A stretch of 64,000 bases of DNA from Streptomyces sp. NBC_00425 (GCF_036030735.1 NZ_CP107928.1:9362001-9426000), one strand, 5' to 3'. Positions 27,272-39,886 are shown, counted from the first letter of the stretch. Made by a program: numbers and translations. Notes: generated by a model from the letters alone, not told the origin.

Positions 27272-28090
27272 ATGTCAACCAGCAAGCACCTCCTGACATC
27301 GGTTCAGGTGGCCCGCTTCGTCGCGCAGGGATTCGTGCGCCTGGACGGGGCGGTGCCGCAGGAGATCAACGAACGGGCCGTCGCGACCCTGGACGAGGGC
27401 CTGCCGCAGGTGCCCTACGGCACCCCGCTGAGCGAGGCCTTCGCCCCGGACGTCTTCGTGCACGAACTGCTCGCCCTGCCGGTCGTCGCCGGCGCGGTGG
27501 AAAGCCTGGTCGGCCCCGGCCCGACCGTCGACCACCACGCCGTGCACGTCCGCCGGCCGCACGAGGGACACGCGCAGGACCTCCACGCGGACGCGATCAT
27601 CGACGTACGGCCGGACGCGTTCGACATCCAGCTCATGTACTACCCGCATGAGGTGACCGCCGCGATGGGCGGCACCCTGAGCGTGCCCGGAAGCCATCTG
27701 CGCAGGATCAACGAGACGGACATCGGACGTGTCCAGAACCTCCGGGGGCAGACGCGTCTGACCTGCCCCGCGGGGACGGTCGTCCTGCTGCACCACGGCA
27801 TCTGGCACAGCGGGCGCCGCAACGACACCGCGCACCGCCGCCACATGTACAAGCTCCGCCTCAATCCCACGGTGCCGCAGGTCCGCCTCTGGGACACCTC
27901 CGACCTGCACGACCCGGCCGTCGCCGCGGAACTCTCCGCCGGTTTCCCCTGGTACGAGCAGGCCACCGCCCGACTGGAGACGTACAACCGCATCCTGCTG
28001 TGGCGGGCCCTGACCGGCGACGACCAGTTCGACGTCGAGCACTGGGTCACCCGCGTCACCAACAGGCCGACACAGAGGAGCCGGGCATGA
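27272..28090 (+). CDS. Phytanoyl-CoA dioxygenase (PhyH) family Fe(II)/2-oxoglutarate oxygenase
   Basis: A 272-residue enzyme. The start ATG is the first after the short divergent promoter; an open frame upstream overlaps the AraC gene and was rejected. The double-stranded beta-helix shows the iron ligands: HADAIIDV (His-x-Asp) near 109-113 and the distal His in LLHHGIWHSGRRND near 175, with an Arg for 2-oxoglutarate nearby. N-terminal FVAQGFVRLDGAVP is the usual PhyH opening. Substrate unknown; the paired small gene and AraC regulator suggest a small catabolic unit. Confidence 0.85.
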   Translation: MSTSKHLLTSVQVARFVAQGFVRLDGAVPQEINERAVATLDEGLPQVPYGTPLSEAFAPDVFVHELLALPVVAGAVESLVGPGPTVDHHAVHVRRPHEGHAQDLHADAIIDVRPDAFDIQLMYYPHEVTAAMGGTLSVPGSHLRRINETDIGRVQNLRGQTRLTCPAGTVVLLHHGIWHSGRRNDTAHRRHMYKLRLNPTVPQVRLWDTSDLHDPAVAAELSAGFPWYEQATARLETYNRILLWRALTGDDQFDVEHWVTRVTNRPTQRSRA

Positions 28091-28368
28091 GGCAGCAGGT
28101 CATGGTCCTTTATCTCGCCACCTCGGCGCTGGACTCCGACGTCGTCGGCTGGTCCCGGTACGACGGGACCGGCCGGACCCGCCCGACGACCGGTGACGGC
28201 GACGAGCCGCCCTACGCCACCGGGCTCGCCGCGCTGTGCGACGGGTGGCGCCTGTTTCAGGCCTCCCAGCTGCTGCCACCCCAGGCCGGTCACGAGTACG
28301 ACGTCTCCTTCCTCAAACACGAGTTCTTCTTCGAGAAGCTGGAGGAAGGAGCTCGTCCCGGCGCGTGA
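28087..28368 (+). CDS. Small protein of unknown function coupled to the PhyH-like gene
   Basis: A 93-residue protein whose ATG overlaps the stop of the dioxygenase gene (ATGA), so translation is coupled. Sequence: VMVLYLATSALDSDVVGWSR near the start, then YATGLAALCDGWRLFQASQL and YDVSFLKHEFFFEKL at the end. It is soluble and I do not recognise a family. The coupling implies that it acts with the oxygenase, for example as a partner subunit. A palindromic terminator starts 3 nt after the stop. Confidence 0.75.
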   Translation: MRQQVMVLYLATSALDSDVVGWSRYDGTGRTRPTTGDGDEPPYATGLAALCDGWRLFQASQLLPPQAGHEYDVSFLKHEFFFEKLEEGARPGA

Positions 28369-28370
28369 GC

Positions 28371-28402
28371 GGACCGCCCTGCGGCCGGCCGCAGGGCGGT
28401 CC
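28371..28402. terminator. Perfect 32-bp palindrome between convergent genes
   Basis: Two 16-nt arms (28371-28386 and 28387-28402) are exact reverse complements with no spacer. It sits between the stop codons of the small gene at 28087 and the cellulase at 28410, so it can end both transcripts. Confidence 0.85.
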
Positions 28403-28409
28403 CGGCCGT

Positions 28410-29750
28410 TCAGCGGTTGAACGCGAGGCGGGGCGCCGCGTTGCGGGCCAGCGCATGCGCCTGGTCGGGCCACCAGGTGCCGGCGGGCGGGTCGACGATG
28501 CCGTACTCCGGGTCGATCGTGCCGCCGGTGTTGCGCGTGCAACTGCCGTCGGACTCGCCGGGGATCTTGATCCACAGGTAGGCGTCGACGAGGGGCACGC
28601 CCGTGGCCGCGGTGGGACGCGGCCCGAGACCCCGTCCGGGAGCGTTGCACCAGACCTCCGGGTCCCCGCTGTACTTGCCCGGCTCCGGGGCCCAGGCGCC
28701 CCGACCGTTACGGCTCGTGTCGATCACGAAGTGCTGCAGACGGCCGGCCGGCGGGGCGCCCACGTTCTGGTCGAACCAGGCGTCGGTCCACCGCCAGGTG
28801 GCGGGATCGGCGGAGTCCACGGCGTTGCCCGGGACGCCGTCGTTGGGGGCGGCCGACGAGTAGTACTGACCGGCGCACCAGTCGGTGTGGCCGCGCGCCT
28901 GCTCCGGTCCCTCGGAAGCGAACCACATGCACTTCGCCACCCAGGCGCCGTACCTGGCGTTGTGGGCGGTGGGGAGGGTGTTGGACACGTTCAGCGAGAA
29001 GCCGTCGGCGGAGCGGACCCCGGCGTCCAGGAGCCGCTGTGCCATGTCGCCGACCGGCCGCCACAGGACGTTCCCCGCGTCAAGGTAGACCGCGGTGCGC
29101 GGCCGGGCCTTGAGAGTCCTGACGGCGTACGCCACGTCGGCGATCCGGGCGGCCGTGAGCGCGCCGGTCGGGTCGGCGCCGGGGCCGCAGTCCTTCGGGA
29201 GGAGGGCCAGGCCGTCGGGTTCGACGACGACCACCGCCTGTCCGGCGCCGATGCCGGCGGCGAAGGCGTCGATCCACTGCCGGTAGGCGGCAGAGGACGC
29301 CGCTCCGCCGCTGGAGTACTGCGTGCAGTCGCGGCCGGGCACGTCGTAGGCGACCAGGACCGGCGTCCGGTGAGCCGCGCCGGCCCGGTGGACGAGCCGG
29401 CGCACCTTGGCGCGTACCTCGCCGGGCGTGCCCTCGGTGAACCATTCCGCCTGGGGCCAGCTCGCGAGCCGGGCCATGTTCGCGGCGTTCGCGAGGTCAC
29501 CCCGCTTGAGGTCCACGAGGGCCTGCTGTGCGGCCTTGCCGTGCGGGTCGGCGTAGAACCTTGTGCCGGAGGTGATCGCGCCCTGCCCCGGTGCGTCCCG
29601 TGACGAAGATTGTGGCTGTGGCTGGGACTGGGACTGGGACGGGGACGGGGGCTCCGGCCGGGCCTGGGCCTGCGTCGTGGTGAGAGCGGCGCAGGCGGTG
29701 AGGGCGGCTAGGACCGCGGCCGCGCGGCGCCGCGGACGAGGTGTTGTCAT
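28410..29750 (-). CDS. GH6 cellulase, secreted
   Basis: A 446-residue exported inverting beta-1,4-glucanase. The ATG at 29750 has AGGAG 7 nt upstream; a longer frame was rejected. The signal (about 1-31) is followed by a short Ser/Gln/Pro linker (SPSQSQSQPQPQSSS), then the GH6 barrel: VLVAYDVPGRDCTQYSSGG (the Asp region of the acid), VVVEPDGLALL, AVYLDAGN, GFSLNVSN, FVIDTSRNG and LWIKIPGESDG. The longer loops (CMWFASEGPEQARGHTDWC) and added cysteines suggest a cellobiohydrolase-like or processive form rather than an open endoglucanase. No carbohydrate-binding module is present. Confidence 0.9.
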   Translation of the reverse strand: MTTPRPRRRAAAVLAALTACAALTTTQAQARPEPPSPSQSQSQPQPQSSSRDAPGQGAITSGTRFYADPHGKAAQQALVDLKRGDLANAANMARLASWPQAEWFTEGTPGEVRAKVRRLVHRAGAAHRTPVLVAYDVPGRDCTQYSSGGAASSAAYRQWIDAFAAGIGAGQAVVVVEPDGLALLPKDCGPGADPTGALTAARIADVAYAVRTLKARPRTAVYLDAGNVLWRPVGDMAQRLLDAGVRSADGFSLNVSNTLPTAHNARYGAWVAKCMWFASEGPEQARGHTDWCAGQYYSSAAPNDGVPGNAVDSADPATWRWTDAWFDQNVGAPPAGRLQHFVIDTSRNGRGAWAPEPGKYSGDPEVWCNAPGRGLGPRPTAATGVPLVDAYLWIKIPGESDGSCTRNTGGTIDPEYGIVDPPAGTWWPDQAHALARNAAPRLAFNR

Positions 29751-29803
29751 GGCTGCTCCTGATCGATGGGGGATGGATGGATGGAGGGACGGGGGAGCGC
29801 CCG

Positions 29804-29855
29804 CGGTCCGTGGCCCGTTCGCCGGGATCGGGCCATGGGAACGGGCCACGGACCG
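29804..29855 (-). terminator. Long hairpin between the two GH6 genes
   Basis: Arms 29804-29820 and 29839-29855 are perfectly complementary (17 bp) around an 18-nt loop, 12 nt after the stop of the upstream GH6 gene on the same strand. It may stop or stabilise the first transcript and separate expression of the two cellulases. Confidence 0.7.
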
Positions 29856-29866
29856 GGGGCGGGGGA

Positions 29867-30832
29867 TCAGTAGCCGTAGATCATCTTGTAGGCGACCTCC
29901 GGGAGGAACTGACCGGCCGAGGAGCCGCCTCCGACGCCGCAGTTGCCGTCTGACTCACCCGGGGTCTTGATCCACAGGAGCATCTCGGCGCCTCCGCCCA
30001 GCCGGGTGGAAGTGCCGATGCGGCGACCGGAGGGGTTGCACCACTGGCCGTTGGAGCCGTTGCCGTTGCGGCTGGTGTCCACGACGAACGGCTTGGTGTA
30101 GCCGTAGCGGGAGCTCAGTTCGCGGTTGACGGCATTGCCGTAGGCGGTGTTCTCGGCCGTGGTGAAGTAGTTGGAGATGTTGAGCGAGAAGCCATGGGCC
30201 TGCCGCAGACCGGCGTTGTGCAGCCGCTGGGCCATGGTCGCAGCGTCGGCCCAGCCCGGGTTGCCGGCGTCGAGGTAGACCCAGGTGTTGGGGGCCTGTC
30301 GGCTGAACTGGCTCAGGGCGCCGCTGAGCATGCCCTGCCGTTCGTTGATCTGGGCCTGGTTCATGCAGCCGTAGTCCCCGAGGGAGTCCGGTTCGAGAAG
30401 CACGACCGCCGGGCGGTTGGCGATGCCGCCGGCGAACTGCGCGATCCAGTTGGCGTACGCGGACGGCGAGGCGGCGCCGCCCGCCGAATGGCCGCCGCAG
30501 TAGTCGCGGTTGTAGACGTTGTACGCGACGAGGAGGGGCAGTTTGTCCGCACGGTCCGCCGCCCCCGCGTACGAGCCGGCGGCGGTGCCGATGGCCCCGC
30601 TCCAGGAGCCGAACCAGCGGGCGGCCGGAGTGTTGGCGAGGGAGGCGCTGATCGCGGGCGCCCGGCCGTCGCCGGGGTTGGCGGCGACCCACCGTTTCGC
30701 GCTGGCGTCGGGGTCGACGTAGAACCCGCTGGTCATGGTGGTCGGGTCGGCGGCGTGTGCCGACGGTGCGGCGGCGAGTGCCAGCGGCAGAGCGAAGAAC
30801 GCTGTCACGAGGGCGCGGAGCCTGCGGCGCAT
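29867..30832 (-). CDS. GH6 endo-beta-1,4-glucanase, secreted
   Basis: A 321-residue secreted cellulase. The ATG at 30832 follows a CGAGG site; the signal peptide ends near AHAAD. The catalytic domain fills the rest: PLLVAYNVYNRDYCGGHSAG (acid region), VVLLEPDSLGDYGCM, WVYLDAGNPGW, GFSLNISNYFTT, FVVDTSRNG, WCNPSGRRIG and WIKTPGESDGNC. Short loops and size match open-cleft GH6 endoglucanases of actinomycetes. No binding module. Two CebR-type palindromes lie 105-133 nt upstream, so it is probably induced by cellobiose or cellotriose. Confidence 0.92.
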   Translation of the reverse strand: MRRRLRALVTAFFALPLALAAAPSAHAADPTTMTSGFYVDPDASAKRWVAANPGDGRAPAISASLANTPAARWFGSWSGAIGTAAGSYAGAADRADKLPLLVAYNVYNRDYCGGHSAGGAASPSAYANWIAQFAGGIANRPAVVLLEPDSLGDYGCMNQAQINERQGMLSGALSQFSRQAPNTWVYLDAGNPGWADAATMAQRLHNAGLRQAHGFSLNISNYFTTAENTAYGNAVNRELSSRYGYTKPFVVDTSRNGNGSNGQWCNPSGRRIGTSTRLGGGAEMLLWIKTPGESDGNCGVGGGSSAGQFLPEVAYKMIYGY

Positions 30833-30896
30833 GACTGAACCTCGGTTTCCTGGCGGGGATGCGTCGCACGCGCTCGTCCCGAGCATGCGACGCGCT

Positions 30897-30928
30897 GCGG
30901 AGGTGCGGAGGTGCGGAGGTGCGGAGGT
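30897..30928. repeat. Four tandem copies of an 8-bp unit
   Basis: GCGGAGGT occurs four times without spacer just beside the CebR-type operators in the cellulase leader. It resembles repeated ribosome-site sequence; effect unknown. Confidence 0.85.
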
Positions 30929-30936
30929 GCTGACCC

Positions 30937-30965
30937 TGGGAGCGCTCCCACTGGAAGCGTTCCCA
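30937..30965. promoter_or_regulatory. Tandem CebR/CelR-type operators upstream of the GH6 gene
   Basis: TGGGAGCGCTCCCA (30937-30950) is the perfect 14-bp palindrome known as the CebR/CelR box of actinomycete cellulase genes. One base later a second, imperfect copy TGGAAGCGTTCCCA (30952-30965) follows. They lie about 105 nt before the leftward GH6 start and in the divergent promoter of the LacI gene at 31217. Confidence 0.85.
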
Positions 30966-31123
30966 GCAGTGCGGAGAGCCTTGGGGTGTGGTCGGTATGG
31001 TGTGGCGGGGCGTCAGAACTGTCAAGCGTCAGAGCGAAAGGCGCTGGTCCCGTGCTCGTGCGGCCCGTCGCGGAGCGTCAGACGCCTTCCCAGGGCGAAG
31101 AAGAGGATCTAGAGTCCTGGAAC

Positions 31124-31137
31124 TGGAAGCGCTTCCA
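31124..31137. promoter_or_regulatory. CebR-like operator upstream of the LacI gene
   Basis: TGGAAGCGCTTCCA is a perfect 14-bp palindrome that differs from the canonical CebR box by one symmetric base pair per arm. It lies 80 nt before the LacI start codon, fitting autoregulation. Confidence 0.75.
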
Positions 31138-31216
31138 GGTCCTGTCCCGACCCCGAAGGGCTCCGGTTCCCCGGTTCTCCGGCTCTTCGCGGCCATGACG
31201 GAAAGGCTCACGGTCC

Positions 31217-32230
31217 ATGGCAGAAGCCGCGCCTCGGCGGCAGCCGACTCTCGACGAGGTGGCCGCACTCGCCGGCGTCTCCCGTTCCGTGGCCTCCCGC
31301 GCCCTCAACAACGCTCCGCACGTCAGCCGCGCCAAACGGGAGGCAGTCGAGCGGGCCGTCCGGCACCTCGGTTACGTGCCGAACCCGCGGGCCCGTGCCC
31401 TGGCCACCCGTCAGACGGGAGCGGCCGCCCTGGTCGTCTCCGGCGAGGATCCGTCGATCTTCGCGGACCCGTTCTTCGCCCAGGTGATCGTGGGGGCGTC
31501 GGCCGCCCTGGAGGAGGCCGACCTGCACCTGATGCTCTGCCTGGCCGCTTCCGACCGGGGGCGCAAGCGGGTGGAGGAGCTGTTCCGGTCCAGGGGCGCC
31601 GACGGCGTCATGCTGATGGCGCTGCGCGAGGACGATCCGCTGGCCCGGATGGCCCAGGAGGCCGCGATACCCGTCGTGTTCGGCGGACGCCCGGTCGGTC
31701 CGGCTCCGCGGTGGTACGTGGACGTCGACAACGTCGGCGGAGCGCGCGAGGCCACCGAGTACCTGCTGTCCCACGGCCGGACCCGTGTCGCCGCGATCTG
31801 CGGGCGCCTCGACACCGGGGCCGGCCGCGCCCGGTACCGCGGATACCGCGACGCCGTGCTTGCGGCCGGCCTCGAACCGTTCCCACCGCTGGAGGGGGAC
31901 TTCACCGAGCCCAGCGGCGCCGCCGTCATGGCCGCCCTGCTGCGGAGCGACCCCGATGTGGACGGGGTGTTCGCCGCCAACGACAACATGGCGGCGGGGG
32001 CGCTGCGCAGCCTGCGAGGGGCCGGCCGGCTGGTCCCCGCCGACGTCGGCGTGGTGGGCTTCGACGACCTGGAGATCGCCAGGATCGCCGACCCGCCGCT
32101 CACCACCGTCCATCAGCCCATCACGGCCCTCGGTCGGGAGACGGCCCGCATGCTGGTCGCACTCCTCGACGGTCAGGACCCCACCCCGCTGATCCTGCCC
32201 ACCCGACTGGTCACCCGGTCCAGCGCCTGA
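31217..32230 (+). CDS. LacI-family repressor, CebR-like
   Basis: A 337-residue repressor: N-terminal helix-turn-helix and hinge (PTLDEVAALAGVSRSVASRA to VPNPRARALATR, about 9-62), then a periplasmic-binding-like sensor (ALVVSGEDPSIFADPFFAQV, GVMLMALRE, VDVDNVGGAREATEYL, GFDDLEIARIADPPLTTVHQ). GAAAGG lies 11 nt before the ATG. Position between CebR-type palindromes and divergent from two GH6 genes indicates that it represses the cellulases until a cello-oligosaccharide binds. It could be a CebR paralogue rather than the orthologue, since no cebEFG transporter or bglC is next to it. Confidence 0.88.
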   Translation: MAEAAPRRQPTLDEVAALAGVSRSVASRALNNAPHVSRAKREAVERAVRHLGYVPNPRARALATRQTGAAALVVSGEDPSIFADPFFAQVIVGASAALEEADLHLMLCLAASDRGRKRVEELFRSRGADGVMLMALREDDPLARMAQEAAIPVVFGGRPVGPAPRWYVDVDNVGGAREATEYLLSHGRTRVAAICGRLDTGAGRARYRGYRDAVLAAGLEPFPPLEGDFTEPSGAAVMAALLRSDPDVDGVFAANDNMAAGALRSLRGAGRLVPADVGVVGFDDLEIARIADPPLTTVHQPITALGRETARMLVALLDGQDPTPLILPTRLVTRSSA

Positions 32231-32397
32231 CGGGCCGGTCGGGCCCGTCGCCGGGTCGTCTCCAGCGGCCCACGGGTGCGGGCGGCCGGGCCGCGAGATC
32301 ACGCCGGCCAGGTCGATGACGGCCCAGTCATAGAAGCACACCGAAACTCATCGGCGACCGAAGGGCTCGGGGGGGCGTGCGATCCCCCAGCGCAGGA

Positions 32398-32420
32398 CGA
32401 CTGCGGAGACGGAGCAGTCG
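32398..32420. terminator. Small hairpin in a convergent gap
   Basis: CGACTGC and GCAGTCG form a 7-bp stem with a 9-nt loop between the convergent genes ending at 32230 and 32490. Weak. Confidence 0.3.
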
Positions 32421-32489
32421 ACGGTTGACACGCACGGTCGAGGCCGGCGCGTCCTTCGGGGACGTACCGGCCTCGAGTGCCTCCGGTGT

Positions 32490-35285
32490 CTACGGGGTCA
32501 CGGTCAGCCCGGGTGCCATGTCGGCGGTCCCGTTGGCGAGCTTCCCGGAGCCGGCGGCGCCTTCGGAGCTGACGAAGCGCAGCTCGTGGTTGGTGCCCCC
32601 CGCGTTGCCGACGGCGAGCACGAGCGTGGACCGGCCCGCCGCGTAGGCGTTCTGGACGAAGGAGGTGATGTCGACGGTGACGTCGCGGCCGTCGATGGCG
32701 TTGCCCTGATGGGTTCCGCCGCCCTCGGCGATGACGGTCGAACCGAGGGTGAAGGTGGCCGACTTCGCGACGGATGAGGTCGTGGCGGTGAAGCTCGGCC
32801 GGTTCTGCCAGGTCATCGTGTTGACCGGGCAGGACGTGCCGCCGCCGGTGCAGGCGGTGTCGCTGACGGGTTGCACGAGGAGCTGGTCGGTGTCGGTCGA
32901 CGGGACCGACGAGTAGCGGTGGCCGACGTAGGTGAGATGGAGCGTCGCCTGGCTCGGTGCCCTGGTGAGGCTGCTGAGCGGGAACTGGATGTAGGAGAGC
33001 TTTCCGTCGCCGGATCCGGTGGTGTACTGCTCGCCCATCAGGCCGACCCCGGTGTTGCGGGTGATGAGGGTCAGGTCCGAGGAGTTGTTCCTGGTCTGGT
33101 CGCCGGTCCACGCGCCCACCCAGGTGTCGCCGCTGGTGAGGGCGCCGGCCCTGACGTTCCGGGTCTGGCCGTTCGGGTCCGTGAAGGTGGACGTCAGCGT
33201 GCTGATCCCGCTCGGCGCCAGCGGGAACTGACTGCTGTATTCGACGAGCTGGTCTGCGACGCGGAGGTTGTTCAGCGTCACGTTCGTGGCGCCGTTCAAC
33301 GGGCTGCTGTTCGGCTTCTGCTGCGAGAACCACACGTTGTCGAGCTTGAAGGTGCTGATCGGGGTCCTGGTGTACGTGTACGTGGCGCCCGACCCGTCAG
33401 GGTTGGGGGCGAGCCCGTAGGTCGCCTGGTCTTCGGCGGTGATGGTCTGGGTGGATCCGTTGCCGCCGTTGAGCCTGATCGGTCCCGACGTGTACCGGGA
33501 GGTGTCGAACGAGCTGTTCTTGATCACGATGCTCGAGATGCGCGGGTACGGTTTGGGGCTGTTCTGCGTGAAGATGCCGCCGGCCCCCTGCGAGAGGGAG
33601 TTGAAATTGTCGAACGTGTAGTTGTTGAGCTTGTATCCCCACGAACTCCATCCGATTCGGATCGAGTTGCCGGCACCGGCGGACCAGTTCAACGTGTTGC
33701 TGACCGAGATGTTCTTCGAGTCCGCGTTGTCCCAGTGGTAGTTGTCGAACCCGAGGTCGTCGGCGACGGCGTCGTGGGCGCCCACCGCGTTGGCATAGCC
33801 CTGGACGTCGGGAGTGGAGGTGCCGAGCTGGAAGTTGCCCCACACGCCGGAGGCCAGCGGGGTGAATCCGTCGCTGGGGTTGTAGTGGCCGGAGGCGAAC
33901 GCGTCGTCGTTGCCGAGGGTGAAGACGCCGTTGGCGGTGATGTCCTGGCCGCTCGCGAAGTCCGTCCCGTCGATCCACGGCTGGGGGTACGGGGTGAGGG
34001 CCTTGATGTTGTTGAACGTCACCCTGTTGGCGCTGTGGGTCTCGTAGTTCCACTGCTTCGCGTCACGCTCGTAGGTGTCGTTGAACGTGATGTCCGACGA
34101 GTGCATGACCATGACGCCGCCCTGGTGCTGACTGCGGTAGGCGTCGTGCGAGTCACTGCGGTAGTTCGCCACGCCGTTGGCGTCGAAGACGCCGCGGCCG
34201 TCGATTTCGATGTTGCTCGAGTTGATGATCCCGACCGCCGGCTCGAACGCCTCCATGTACCCCTGGATGCGGTTCTTGAGCAGGGCCCCTTCGTCGGTGT
34301 AGATCTTCAGTTTGCCGCCCTTGAGCTTGCTGCCGTCCACACCGTTGACCAGGAGACCGGACCACAGGTACGTGCCGTTCGGGAAGTAGAGCGTGTTGAG
34401 CGCCGTGGGGTTGGCTTTGATGGTGCCGATGGCGGCCCGCAGGGCGTACGTGACGTCGTCGGCGGCCATGACCCGCACATTCGGGTACCGCACATTGACG
34501 CTGCTCGCGCTCACCAGGGTCCCGGCCGAGGTTTGCTGACCGGCGGGGATGGCGGTGCCGTTGACGGTCTTGCCGGCCATGGAGCTCGTCGTCGCGGCGG
34601 GAGCCTGCTGAGCCGTGCTGTTCGGGTGCGCCGCGAGGTACTTCGCGGCGAACTCCTGGAAGTTGAGGACGCCGGTCTGCAGGTTGACGCCGGAACCGTC
34701 CGATGCGCTCGTGGTGTTCGGACGCTGCGCCGGGTCTTCCAGAGGGTCGTTGATGACCGCCAGGTAGGGCTGTCCCGTCACGCTGGTCGAGTCGCCGTTG
34801 ACCATCACGATCGCTTGGTTCAACCCGGCGTCGGCTGACATCTGGAACGTCAGGGTGTGCTTGTCCGTGCTCACCGAGACGCTGCCGGGCGGGTAGTAGC
34901 GCGCCGGGTAGACGTTCACCGTGTCGATCGTGGTGCTGGGCAGCGTGACCGTGATCGTCGGTGTCCGGGAGTCCGACGCGAAGCGCGCGATGTCGAAGTT
35001 GTTGCGGTTCGCGGTGTACCGCACGGTCTGGACGGGCGTGCCGGCGACCTGCACCTGGTACTTGGTGGACGCCTGGTCCGGGGACGTCGTCGTACCGCCT
35101 CCCACGCCCGTCGGCGCGTACGTGTGGACGGTGGTGGCGGCTTGTGCGGGGACGGTGCCGGTGAGCATGAGGCTCGCCGCCGCAATGGTGACGCCGGCAG
35201 CGGCCGCGATGATGCGTTTCACGCGCGAGCTGCGTCGCGCCGGGGCGCGGTTCGGGTCGGCGTCGTCGCCGGCCGGTCGGATCAT
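32490..35285 (-). CDS. Large secreted beta-helix glycosidase-like protein with DNRLRE/CBM96-type C-terminus
   Basis: A 931-residue exported protein. ATG with GAGGAG 9 nt upstream; the Sec signal follows a charged 22-residue lead (VKRIIAAAAGVTIAAASLML, cleavage near AQAA). After a beta-rich N-terminal domain (about 50-180) comes a right-handed beta-helix (about 270-660): RYPNVRVMAADDVTYALRAA, LYFPNGTYLW, NIEIDGRGVFDANG, MHSSDITFND, FTLGNDDAFASGHYNPS. The Asp-Asp pair suits GH28/GH49-type inverting polysaccharidases. The C-terminus (about 720-931, LSYIQFPLSSL, ATLHLTYVGHR, VDITSFVQNAYA) is a DNRLRE/CBM96-like module. Substrate unknown; its divergence from the LacI-GH2 operon suggests plant arabinogalactan or a related glycan. 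Confidence 0.75.
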   Translation of the reverse strand: MIRPAGDDADPNRAPARRSSRVKRIIAAAAGVTIAAASLMLTGTVPAQAATTVHTYAPTGVGGGTTTSPDQASTKYQVQVAGTPVQTVRYTANRNNFDIARFASDSRTPTITVTLPSTTIDTVNVYPARYYPPGSVSVSTDKHTLTFQMSADAGLNQAIVMVNGDSTSVTGQPYLAVINDPLEDPAQRPNTTSASDGSGVNLQTGVLNFQEFAAKYLAAHPNSTAQQAPAATTSSMAGKTVNGTAIPAGQQTSAGTLVSASSVNVRYPNVRVMAADDVTYALRAAIGTIKANPTALNTLYFPNGTYLWSGLLVNGVDGSKLKGGKLKIYTDEGALLKNRIQGYMEAFEPAVGIINSSNIEIDGRGVFDANGVANYRSDSHDAYRSQHQGGVMVMHSSDITFNDTYERDAKQWNYETHSANRVTFNNIKALTPYPQPWIDGTDFASGQDITANGVFTLGNDDAFASGHYNPSDGFTPLASGVWGNFQLGTSTPDVQGYANAVGAHDAVADDLGFDNYHWDNADSKNISVSNTLNWSAGAGNSIRIGWSSWGYKLNNYTFDNFNSLSQGAGGIFTQNSPKPYPRISSIVIKNSSFDTSRYTSGPIRLNGGNGSTQTITAEDQATYGLAPNPDGSGATYTYTRTPISTFKLDNVWFSQQKPNSSPLNGATNVTLNNLRVADQLVEYSSQFPLAPSGISTLTSTFTDPNGQTRNVRAGALTSGDTWVGAWTGDQTRNNSSDLTLITRNTGVGLMGEQYTTGSGDGKLSYIQFPLSSLTRAPSQATLHLTYVGHRYSSVPSTDTDQLLVQPVSDTACTGGGTSCPVNTMTWQNRPSFTATTSSVAKSATFTLGSTVIAEGGGTHQGNAIDGRDVTVDITSFVQNAYAAGRSTLVLAVGNAGGTNHELRFVSSEGAAGSGKLANGTADMAPGLTVTP

Positions 35286-35505
35286 GCCTGTCTCTCCTCA
35301 GGACGAGACCTTTCCAGGTCTGTTCAGGCGCTCCCCGTCTGCAGGAGACGGCGCGGAGCGCGATGCCGCGGCCGGGCCGCGGCCGGACCGCAGCCCTTGG
35401 GGCCGTCGCGGCCGAGAGGACCAAACCGACGCACCGAGCGCGGGGGCGCGAGGTGACGTCGAGTGTTGTGACGCGCGGTGGGCCAGGGTGACACCCACCA
35501 CATTG

Positions 35506-35516
35506 ATCGATCCACG
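35506..35516 (+). promoter_or_regulatory. Candidate LacI-type operator, copy 1
   Basis: ATCGATCCACG; its core GATCGATC is palindromic with a central CG, as in LacI-family operators. The exact reverse complement lies at 35701-35711. Confidence 0.5.
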
Positions 35517-35691
35517 AGATTGGCGTGGCCGGGACGTTACTGCGGCATTTCCGGAACCGTCAATGCTCCGCGCACGTCAAGTCGCGGAAACAGTCATGAC
35601 CTCTTCATGGCGCCCTCGCCGCGCTCCGTAACGGCTGAATCGCGGCCACGGTGCGAAGCCTTGCCCTCCTGCGACGGTCGCCTTACGCTGA

Positions 35692-39818
<4,127 letters not shown>

Positions 39819-39819
<1 letters not shown>

Positions 39820-39835
39820 GCGGGCCTTGCCCGCC
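39819..39835 (+). terminator. Short hairpin after the GH2 gene
   Basis: GGCGGGC and GCCCGCC pair around a 3-nt loop immediately at the stop codon. It may attenuate read-through into the transporter genes. Confidence 0.4.
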
Positions 39836-39886
39836 CGCCCACCGGCCGTCCCGCAAGTCAGCCCCCATCACAGAAGGTCTCCTCGC

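Noticed and set aside
27272..28368. Secondary-metabolite cluster around the PhyH-like oxygenase
   Set aside because: No synthase, carrier protein or tailoring set; the unit is only the oxygenase, a small gene and a regulator.
31217..32230. Naming the LacI gene cebR
   Set aside because: Operators fit, but the usual cebEFG-bglC neighbours are absent and the autoregulatory site differs, so a paralogue is equally likely.
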